22,289 nucleotides of DNA from Anaerolineae bacterium. Lineage in GTDB: Bacteria; Chloroflexota; Anaerolineae; B4-G1; SLSP01. The notes beneath the pieces are model-generated. The model was not told where the DNA came from. It was given only the letters and a program-made list of their open reading frames with translations, and made no database searches. Where the stretch lies: positions 1-22,289 of the forward strand of contig JAFGSL010000128.1 of assembly GCA_016934645.1 (NCBI GenBank), given 5' to 3'. A program made the position numbers and the translations under genes. Every line of letters starts with the position of its first letter. Positions within the stretch are counted from its first letter, which is position 1. Below are positions 15,948 through 22,289 of this stretch, piece after piece.

Positions 15948-17075
15948 CTACACGTGATCCAGCGGCGGGACGTAGATCGGGATCGGGAGTAGCGCGAGCA
16001 AGCCCGGCGGCAGGTGCGCTGCTTCCGGGATCGCCGGCCCGCCAAAAAACAGCCGCGCCGTGGTGATGGGGGTGAGCTCTGCGTAGGCTTCTGCGTTTTG
16101 ACCGGCCTCGATCTGCACCTCGCCATCTTGTACGGCAATAGTGGTGACCGGCGTGCGATCGTGTTCGCAGATGCCGATGGCGACGGCGAAGTCGCGAAGG
16201 CAGGCGGCACGACGTTGCATGAAAGGTTGGGCAGCCTGTAGCAGAGCCGTTAGGTCATTGATGCGGTACATCCCGCTGTAACCGGTCGACCAGTAGTGCG
16301 TATACGGCATCATGCGCGCCAGGCGCTCTTCGTCCCAGGGCGACATATCCACGGTGGCCCGGTCGCCGTGGTTCCACGCGATGATGGCGTGAATCATCTC
16401 CGCCTCTTCGCCCGAAGCCGAAACCATTTCGATGATCCTGACGTGGTCGCGCTCCTGTCCGTCGGCGATGGCGTACCCGTCCTCGCTGATCCAGACACGC
16501 AAATCCCGCCGGTGCAGCAGCGCCTCCAGGCGTGGGCGGCGCACGTGGCAAGCAGGCAGTGTCATCAACTGCGCGATGTGGTCTCTGGCTTCCCACGGTA
16601 GCACTTCTTCCACCGGGACGCGGGCGACCTCGGTGCGTCCCAGTGACCGGCGTGAGAAGCTCAGGCGATAGACCAGCGAGGCGACTTCCCAGCCGAATGT
16701 GTTGTAGCGCTGGCGGTCGCCACCGAGCCAGGACGCCGGATACCCCTTGGCGTGCATCTCGTCGATGGCGTGGTACAGCAGTTGGGTCATATAGCCTTTG
16801 CCCCTGGCCTCTACCGATGTCGAGACGGCCCCAATGCCGCCGAGCGTCAGCGGGATACCTGCCGTGACCACTTCGATGGGATAGACGCCCACATGGGAGA
16901 CAATCTTGCCGTTTTCTTCGATGACGTAGCCCCAGGAGCATACCTCAGGGATGGGCTCGTAGATGTGCGGGCCGAAGCCCCGGAAGAAATTGACCGAATG
17001 GCCGAAAGCGCGCTCAATGTAGCGCATAAAGTCTTCAAATTCTTCAACGTGAACGGTGCGAATTTTGGTCGTCAT
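15948..17075 (-). CDS. Eis-like GNAT acetyltransferase with SCP2-type C-terminus
   Basis: A 375-residue N-acetyltransferase. The N-terminal GNAT domain (about 1-140) has the acetyl-CoA loop VEARGKGYMTQLL (about 89-101) and the pair GGIGAVSTS / WLGGDRQRYNTFGWE typical of the Eis (enhanced intracellular survival) family. A second GNAT-like domain follows, and the C-terminus (about 290-375) reads as an SCP2-like sterol carrier fold (TTIAVQDGEVQIEAGQNAEAYAELTPITTARLFFGG). Eis proteins acetylate amines of aminoglycosides or proteins; the substrate here is unknown. I start at 17075, where GAGGAG lies just upstream; an in-frame start at 17105 would add ten residues without a ribosome site. Confidence 0.88.
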   Translation of the reverse strand: MTTKIRTVHVEEFEDFMRYIERAFGHSVNFFRGFGPHIYEPIPEVCSWGYVIEENGKIVSHVGVYPIEVVTAGIPLTLGGIGAVSTSVEARGKGYMTQLLYHAIDEMHAKGYPASWLGGDRQRYNTFGWEVASLVYRLSFSRRSLGRTEVARVPVEEVLPWEARDHIAQLMTLPACHVRRPRLEALLHRRDLRVWISEDGYAIADGQERDHVRIIEMVSASGEEAEMIHAIIAWNHGDRATVDMSPWDEERLARMMPYTHYWSTGYSGMYRINDLTALLQAAQPFMQRRAACLRDFAVAIGICEHDRTPVTTIAVQDGEVQIEAGQNAEAYAELTPITTARLFFGGPAIPEAAHLPPGLLALLPIPIYVPPLDHV

Positions 17076-17223
17076 AAGCTCCTCAGTCGGATAGTCTTTA
17101 GTCAAATAGTCGTTAGCCGAGTGCGATGTGCATAGGACTCCTCAAAGATAACCGAGCAACGGAAGCTATTGTACTTCGTAATGTCCTATGATGCAATAAG
17201 CGCTTGGCCTGGATACAGGATTG

Positions 17224-17355
17224 TATCATTCTCGCTCCAAGGGGAACGCCAGTTCCCCGTTTTAAGCCGAGGTGCGTCACAAGACGCGGATCTGGCCGGA
17301 TGCTACGCATCCGCGTCCGCTCGAAGCAAAAACGGGAGCTATGATGAGAATGATA
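17224..17355. repeat. Nested inverted-repeat element
   Basis: Outer arms tatcattctc (17224-17233) and gagaatgata (17346-17355) enclose two inner hairpins: ggggaac/gttcccc (17241-17247 and 17252-17258) and gacgcggat/atccgcgtc (17283-17291 and 17309-17317). Three perfect inverted repeats in 132 bases suggest a folded RNA or a MITE-like element. I do not recognise a known riboswitch. Confidence 0.5.
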
Positions 17356-17373
17356 AAGCCTTGGGCCTAGATG

Positions 17374-17402
17374 TTGTCTGAATTGCGAAATCCGAGTACT
17401 AT
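17374..17402 (+). promoter_or_regulatory. Candidate promoter of the lipoprotein gene
   Basis: TTGTCT (17374-17379) and TACTAT (17397-17402) are 17 bases apart, about 75 bases upstream of the lipoprotein ATG. It is a plausible but imperfect sigma-70-type site. Confidence 0.3.
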
Positions 17403-17477
17403 TTCAGGACTCGCGCAGACAAAATGGAACTTACTCTGTGTTTTCAGTGACTTTGTGTTGAAGGAGGATGGTGTATC

Positions 17478-19289
17478 ATGGGAGAATCCTGTAGGGATAA
17501 CCGCACTTTCGCGATTTTGATCCTGTTGAGCCTGGGGATGCTTGCTTGTGGTCCGATCTCTGGCACCCCGAAGGTAGTGACGCCTCCCTCACCGTTACCT
17601 GCCAGTGCGACACCTACCATCCAACAACCGATGCGAACATCGACATCGCGTCCGCCGACCGCGACACTTACACCCGCGGCGACACAGCCATCCCCGACAT
17701 CGCAGCCACTAACGCCCACTGTGCAGTCCACACCTTCACCGAAGGTTTTGGAAGGGCCGCTAATGTCCTACAAAGGCATTGACTTTGCCATTGCTCCTGA
17801 CTTGGCCGAAAAGGTATGGATCACGACCACGATGGACACACTTGGGTATACGGAATTCTCTTTTGGGGAAGGCTCTTGCCGGGAAGTGGGGTGTATAACG
17901 GTGTACCCCGTGGGAGCGTACAAGAAAGCGATTCCGTTTGGCGCAGACAGCATTGACGGATTGCAGTCAGCTATTGCGACACAGTCAGACAGCTATTTCC
18001 CGGTGCTGATGGCCCACATCCTTTTGCGCGCGCAAACCCAACACCTGCGTTTCTCCAACGGAGCGGGGATTCGGGCGGTTGTGATGAAGGGGCAAGATAC
18101 CGTCCTGGCTAACAACGAATCCATCGTGTATGAATTCCACGGGCTGACCGACGACGGGCAATATTACATCGCAGTGACGTTCCCGGTCGATGCGTCGATC
18201 CTGCTCAGCACCCTCGATCCGGCGGAGAACACCAACGGAGCGGCGATCCCTGTGCCGGAATTGCCTACGGACAGTGTCCAACTTGGCGCTGCGATGCGCG
18301 AATACAACCAGGAGGTACAGCGTCAACTCGACATGCTCGATAGTTCTGGCTTCACGCCCAACTTGGATGCACTCGATATGCTCGTGAGTTCTCTGCGCGT
18401 TATGCCTATCGTGAAGCCCCCTTCGGCTACAGGCGATGTCGGATTCCTGGATGTGGACATCGACTATCGTGGCACCTGGTATCGCGAGACGTTCAGCTAT
18501 ACACGGGAGGCGGAGAATATCGCCCACTTCGTCATCGTGATGCCGGAGAGCCAGGTCGACCGAGCCACCGCCGATCAGATTTTCAGCAGCATCGACTTTG
18601 CGCTTCTTCCGGACGTTCTGACCATCCGTGAAGATCGCGGGGAACTGGCCTGGGTTTTGGATTATCTACACGAGGCTCCCGGCGGGTGTTTCCGCGGCCA
18701 GTTTGAACCCGGCGCGTACTACGTGGCCGTGGCGTTCGTCACTGCGCCCCTCAGCAGAGAGGAAGCTGGGCAACCGGACGACGCGATCTTGTACGCCGGT
18801 ATGACGGGTGGCGGCGCGTCCACCGATTATTGGAAGATCGAGATCGCGCCTGGGGAGAACGCCATTATCGTGAGCCTGACCGATAGAGACGGCTGGGCCT
18901 GCCCGTGGCTGTACGTGTACAACGGGCGTGCTTTTGAGCGGAGAACCGAGATCCTCAGAAACGTGCGTGGAAGACAGAACGAACGCACCGAAGTTACCCC
19001 CATTGGTCCGGTTGATGTCGTTGACGGCTTTGTGACTTTGCGGATAGCCGAAGAGAAGGACGAACTCACGTTCATCGACAAATTCTACATCCTCGTCGAT
19101 GGCGTCAAAGTGCAGGCAGAAGGGGATTCCGGCGCGGCAGCCAGCGTCGCTGCAAAAGACGGGGATTACCTGACCCTTGCCGAAGGCGAGTCCCAAGAGT
19201 TTCACTTTAGATTGCCCGAGACTTTTGCTGTCAGGCAGCGGGTCGCTGTGTCTGTCGTTGTCTCGGGCTATTACGTGCCATCGGAGTGA
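17478..19289 (+). CDS. Secreted lipoprotein with Thr/Pro-rich linker, function unknown
   Basis: A 603-residue protein with a lipoprotein signal peptide: hydrophobic residues 11-23 and a lipobox ending GMLAC (Cys24). A low-complexity Thr/Pro/Ser linker (about 27-90) should hold the rest away from the membrane. The body has two parts: a region up to about 370 with no recognised family, and a C-terminal part with APGGCFRGQFEPGAYYVAVAF, DGWACPWLYVYNGRAFERRTE, an Asn-Val-Arg/Glu-Arg-Thr stretch and DGFVTLRIAEEKDE. The CPWLYVYNG-type motif is known to me from other large extracellular bacterial proteins, but I can assign no activity. Ribosome site AAGGAGG at 17461-17467 supports the start. Confidence 0.8.
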   Translation: MGESCRDNRTFAILILLSLGMLACGPISGTPKVVTPPSPLPASATPTIQQPMRTSTSRPPTATLTPAATQPSPTSQPLTPTVQSTPSPKVLEGPLMSYKGIDFAIAPDLAEKVWITTTMDTLGYTEFSFGEGSCREVGCITVYPVGAYKKAIPFGADSIDGLQSAIATQSDSYFPVLMAHILLRAQTQHLRFSNGAGIRAVVMKGQDTVLANNESIVYEFHGLTDDGQYYIAVTFPVDASILLSTLDPAENTNGAAIPVPELPTDSVQLGAAMREYNQEVQRQLDMLDSSGFTPNLDALDMLVSSLRVMPIVKPPSATGDVGFLDVDIDYRGTWYRETFSYTREAENIAHFVIVMPESQVDRATADQIFSSIDFALLPDVLTIREDRGELAWVLDYLHEAPGGCFRGQFEPGAYYVAVAFVTAPLSREEAGQPDDAILYAGMTGGGASTDYWKIEIAPGENAIIVSLTDRDGWACPWLYVYNGRAFERRTEILRNVRGRQNERTEVTPIGPVDVVDGFVTLRIAEEKDELTFIDKFYILVDGVKVQAEGDSGAAASVAAKDGDYLTLAEGESQEFHFRLPETFAVRQRVAVSVVVSGYYVPSE

Positions 19290-19304
19290 TGCGGGGGGTT
19301 TAGA

Positions 19305-19358
19305 TTAGCCGTGCGAAGGTTCAGGCGAACCCAGGTTCGCACACCTTCGCACGGCTAA
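19305..19358. terminator. Nested hairpin between convergent genes
   Basis: Outer arms ttagccgtgcgaaggt (19305-19320) and accttcgcacggctaa (19343-19358) are a perfect 16-base inverted repeat. Inside, gcgaacc (19325-19331) and ggttcgc (19334-19340) form a second stem. It sits between the lipoprotein stop (19289) and the stop of the minus-strand WD40 gene (19400), the right place for a bidirectional terminator, but there is no U-tract on either side. Its arms match those at 12706-12804 at 13 of 16 positions. Confidence 0.55.
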
Positions 19359-19399
19359 CGGACGCGGATAAGCCGTTCCCCAATTCGTTTATTCGTGAG

Positions 19400-22289
19400 T
19401 CAGTCGTGGTCGGCGGTTCCGAGCATAAACTGTGCGCGTTCCTCTGGTTTCAGCTCGCGGAAGACACAACATTCGTAGGCATAGGCGATCAGATCTTTAG
19501 TGGATTGCCACACACGCTGCACCATCGGCTCGTTGAATTTGCCGGCGACCGTCAAGTAATTCCCATCGGGCGACCAATCCAACTGTAAGACTTCATTGGG
19601 CGCTTGAAAACTTAAGACTTCCGTGCCGGTAGTGGCATCCCATACTTTGACGATGCCGGAGATGTCGCTGGAAGCGATGCGCTTGCCGTTCGGTGACCAG
19701 GTCACATCCCACACCCAATCATCGTGCCCGGCGAAGGCTACTAAATTCTCACCGGTCGAGGTATCCCACACCATCGCCATCCCGCCGGTATGCCCGCTGG
19801 CCAGCTTGGTTCCATCGGGCGACCACTTCACAAAAGTCGTCTGACCACCGGGGCTGTCCATCGCCAGTAGCTCCTCACCCGTCGCTGCATTCCAGATGCG
19901 GACCGGGGCTGCTTCATCCTGGCCGATGTAACAACCGGTGGCGATGCGCGTGCTGTCTGGCGACCAGTCGTTGGCCTTGAAACAATCCGGCTCTCCGATG
20001 GTGCGTACGAGATCACCAGTTGCAGCATCGTAGAGCGATACCGTGAATTCGAAGACATTGGACGTGGCAATTCGGGCGCCATCCGGCGACCAGCTAATCA
20101 TATGAAACCACCCCTCTGGGGTTGGATAGGGAATACTCTGCACTAATTCGCCTGTCTCTGCGTCCCAAATTTGCGCGGGATTGCCGGCAGTCACGAGGCG
20201 TTTTCCATCTGGCGCCCAAGCCAAAAATGCCCGGCTAGAACTGGGGGGAAGTCGCAGAAGCCCCTTACCACTGGCTGCGTCCCAGACTCGAGTCTGGTTT
20301 CCAATTGGGCCGGTACTCATCATCCCAGCCGTCGCTATGCGGGTCCCATCTGGGGACCACTGCGCATCCCATGCTTCATCGGGATGTCCAAACAGCCGGA
20401 GTGGTTCGGTCGAGAGATCCAAAATACGAGTTTCCTCAGCGCCTCGGATCGCCAGATGTTGGCTGTCCGGCGACCAGTCCACATGCCAGGCGTTGGTGAC
20501 GCCGTAATACTTGAGCAATTCCTCGCCAGTTACGGCGTTCCATATCCGAACAGTTCGGTCGCTGCCGGCGGTCGCGATACGCGCGCCATCTGGCGACCAA
20601 GCCACGGCTAACACGCCTGTGGCTGACCATCCACCACTACTGGTCTTTCCACCTGCTGCATGTCCGGCGAGGGTTAGCGTGGTCTCATCACTTGTCATAT
20701 CCCATACCCGGACCGTGCCATCTCGACCGGCGGTTGCGACATAAGCTTCGTCGGGCGACCAGGCTACACTATTTACAGCGTCAACGTGTCCGGTAAGTGT
20801 GAGGATTTCGCTATTGCCGGCGGTAGCCCACACATAGGTCAGCCCATTACCAGAAGCGGCGGCAAAATAGCTGCCAGAAGGTGACCATGTGGCCTCCTTT
20901 ACCCACAACGTGGTCATCGAAACAACTAATTGCGCGTCGCCTGTGTTCGCATTCCACGTTCGAATTGTTCCGTCATCGTAAGTGGCGAGAATGGCGTTGC
21001 CATCTGGTGACCAGTCCACGCTCCACGGCCATTGCCCTTCACCGGAAAGGGACAGTGCCGGTTCGCCGGATGCCACGTCCCATACCTGGACAGCGTTGCA
21101 CTTCGCAAGTATGTTGTGGTAAGCGCCGAGTACAACGCGATCCCCCATTGGTGACCAGGCAATATCAACTGTAGCGCATTGCGATGCTCTTTCTGCATCC
21201 CATGATAAGCGCTGCACGATTTGAGCGGTTTCCACATCCCAGATAACGGCAACGTCTTCTCGGTATTGCTCACTCACCGCAACGGACTTTCCATCGGGCG
21301 ACCACGCCGCCCGGCTAAAATCCTGTGATCCGCCGGGATCATTCAAAATTATGTAAGGCCGATTCTCATAAACCGCGCGGCCCAGTGCGCTTTCGGCCTG
21401 CGGCGTATACGGATATTCCTCTAATGCTGCCAGCGCCAGCAACACTGCGCGCTCCGGCGAGACGCCGTTCAGTTCGTCTAGCGCGCGCGCCGCTAACCCT
21501 ACGCTGGCCTGGATGAGGGCTTCGTGTTCAGCGGTCTCGGCAGCCATGCGCTGTGCGTCCGCCTCAATGCGGGCTTCTTCCGCCGCTGCCTGTTGTTCGG
21601 CCTCCATCTCGCTGACGGCGACGGCGGTCGCGGCAATATTGGCGTTGTCATCGGCCAATGCTGCGTTCTCCCGTGAAGTTAGGCGCGCCTGGTTCCACAG
21701 CAGCACCGCGATGATGGCGACGCACAGAATCCCCACGGCGGCGACCGCCAGGTAACGTGCGCGCTGGCGTAACTTGCGTGCGGCGGCCTGTCCCTCCTCG
21801 GCGCGCGCTTTTTCCGTTTCGGCCAGTTTCCGGGCGGCCTCAAGCTCCCGCTGGCGCTGCGCCTCGCGCTCGCGTTCGATGCGCTGTGCATCGGCCTGGG
21901 AGGCGCTCAGGTAGGCGCGTTCCAGGGGATTTACCGCCTCCGGATGGATGGCGGACCACTCGATGGCTTGCGCCAGTCGCGCGCCGCGATAGAGGTCGCC
22001 GGGATCACGGCCCAGGCGTTCCCATTCTAGGGCGCTCTCGGTGAGATGCCGGTACACGCGCAATCCCTCACGGTCTTCTTCCAGCCACTCGCGCAGCGTG
22101 GGCCACTCGCGGATGAGGGCCTCGTGCGCCACCTGGACGACGTCCTGTTCCAGCGTAATCAGCCGAGCGTTGGCGAGGATATCGAGTACGGCTTCGACGG
22201 CGGGCGCGGTCTGCGCGTCGGAGAGAATTTCGCTTCGCGCAACACGGCGACGAGTATCCTGTGTGCCCTCGCCCAACTCGGTGAGCCGC
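19400..22289 (-). CDS. STAND-type signalling protein, C-terminal part with WD40 repeats (partial)
   Basis: About 960 residues are visible; the frame remains open at the right edge, so the start and presumably the NTPase domain lie outside. In order from the edge: the winged-helix-like tail of an nSTAND NTPase module (VQVAHEALIREWPTLREWLEEDREGLRVYRHLTE, then GRDPGDLYRGARLAQAIEW), a coiled coil (about 127-172), one membrane helix (about 175-194), a second Ala/Glu coiled coil (about 200-265), a helical segment with SPERAVLLALAALEEYP, and 14 WD40 repeats. The end, CCVFRELKPEERAQF, is typical of this architecture. Such proteins are thought to sense a signal through the propellers and assemble or release an effector. 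The effector cannot be seen. A TTG at 22276 is only an internal codon. Confidence 0.9.
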   Translation of the reverse strand, partial: RLTELGEGTQDTRRRVARSEILSDAQTAPAVEAVLDILANARLITLEQDVVQVAHEALIREWPTLREWLEEDREGLRVYRHLTESALEWERLGRDPGDLYRGARLAQAIEWSAIHPEAVNPLERAYLSASQADAQRIEREREAQRQRELEAARKLAETEKARAEEGQAAARKLRQRARYLAVAAVGILCVAIIAVLLWNQARLTSRENAALADDNANIAATAVAVSEMEAEQQAAAEEARIEADAQRMAAETAEHEALIQASVGLAARALDELNGVSPERAVLLALAALEEYPYTPQAESALGRAVYENRPYIILNDPGGSQDFSRAAWSPDGKSVAVSEQYREDVAVIWDVETAQIVQRLSWDAERASQCATVDIAWSPMGDRVVLGAYHNILAKCNAVQVWDVASGEPALSLSGEGQWPWSVDWSPDGNAILATYDDGTIRTWNANTGDAQLVVSMTTLWVKEATWSPSGSYFAAASGNGLTYVWATAGNSEILTLTGHVDAVNSVAWSPDEAYVATAGRDGTVRVWDMTSDETTLTLAGHAAGGKTSSGGWSATGVLAVAWSPDGARIATAGSDRTVRIWNAVTGEELLKYYGVTNAWHVDWSPDSQHLAIRGAEETRILDLSTEPLRLFGHPDEAWDAQWSPDGTRIATAGMMSTGPIGNQTRVWDAASGKGLLRLPPSSSRAFLAWAPDGKRLVTAGNPAQIWDAETGELVQSIPYPTPEGWFHMISWSPDGARIATSNVFEFTVSLYDAATGDLVRTIGEPDCFKANDWSPDSTRIATGCYIGQDEAAPVRIWNAATGEELLAMDSPGGQTTFVKWSPDGTKLASGHTGGMAMVWDTSTGENLVAFAGHDDWVWDVTWSPNGKRIASSDISGIVKVWDATTGTEVLSFQAPNEVLQLDWSPDGNYLTVAGKFNEPMVQRVWQSTKDLIAYAYECCVFRELKPEERAQFMLGTADHD
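19500..21350 (-). repeat. 14 WD40 repeats
   Basis: Fourteen copies of the strand motif WSPDG (variants WSPMG, WSPSG, WSPDE, WSPDS, WAPDG, WSPNG) were counted, each about 40-50 residues apart and usually followed by an ATAG or ASG segment and a VRVWD-type strand. Fourteen is twice seven, so two seven-bladed propellers are expected. At the DNA level the repeats share a core close to catcgggcgacca on the plus strand. Confidence 0.88.

Larger units (their letters stand above)
17076..17477. other. Structured non-coding gap between divergent genes
   Basis: About 400 bases without a convincing gene, between the start of the acetyltransferase (minus) and the lipoprotein (plus). It holds a nested set of inverted repeats at 17224-17355 and a candidate promoter for the lipoprotein at 17374-17402. 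The remainder (17076-17223) shows only short direct repeats of tagtc/ttagtc type and no recognised RNA gene. Confidence 0.6.

Noticed and set aside
19305..19358. A possible tRNA because of ggttcgc and paired arms
   Set aside because: Only a two-stem nested hairpin can be formed; there is no anticodon arm, D arm or acceptor layout.

Overview
The window looks like a chromosomal segment of a Chloroflexota-type bacterium. This is inferred from the Thr/Pro-rich linker of a secreted lipoprotein, the STAND-type protein with a WD40 C-terminus, the MacB/HlyD style and the Eis-like acetyltransferase; there is no rRNA or phylogenetic marker to prove it. No tRNA, rRNA, CRISPR array or complete insertion sequence was seen.

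Left block (248-5076, all minus strand): a four-gene efflux operon read from right to left, with two tandem HlyD-type adaptor paralogues, a MacB-type ATPase and a MacB-type permease. Its promoter region overlaps the terminator of the next gene, mreB (5226-6230, minus strand).

Centre (6533-13778, plus strand, divergent from mreB): a complete operon for an N-type (alternative, laterally mobile) F-ATPase in the order beta (atpD), epsilon (atpC), atpR, a (atpB), c (atpE), b with a delta-like C-terminus (atpF), alpha (atpA), a PII-like protein of the cyclic-di-AMP receptor family, gamma (atpG). Four junctions overlap by 4 or 8 bases, so the genes are probably translationally coupled. Departures from the usual N-ATPase layout are: no atpQ; a receptor-family gene fitted between alpha and gamma; an alpha subunit lengthened by about 70 residues through an apparent internal duplication of its N-terminal segment; and a c subunit with two membrane carboxylates. 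The receptor inside the pump operon is the most notable finding: it suggests second-messenger control of an ion-pumping ATPase.

Right block: a HIT-family nucleotide-binding protein (plus strand); then on the minus strand a decayed ABC-2 transporter (a fragment of the ATPase joined to a fragment of a permease), a DUF1349 protein, a glutaredoxin-like protein lacking the second active-site cysteine, and an Eis-like GNAT acetyltransferase. A structured 400-base gap follows, then a plus-strand lipoprotein. The right edge holds the C-terminal part of a STAND/WD40 protein (minus strand, continuing out of the window) with 14 WD40 repeats.

Intergenic spaces contain an unusual number of long, near-perfect inverted repeats (149-243, 5156-5205, 6399-6438, 9439-9500, 12707-12803, 13778-13858, 15556-15619, 17224-17355, 19305-19358). 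Some are probably terminators; others look like small dispersed repeats.
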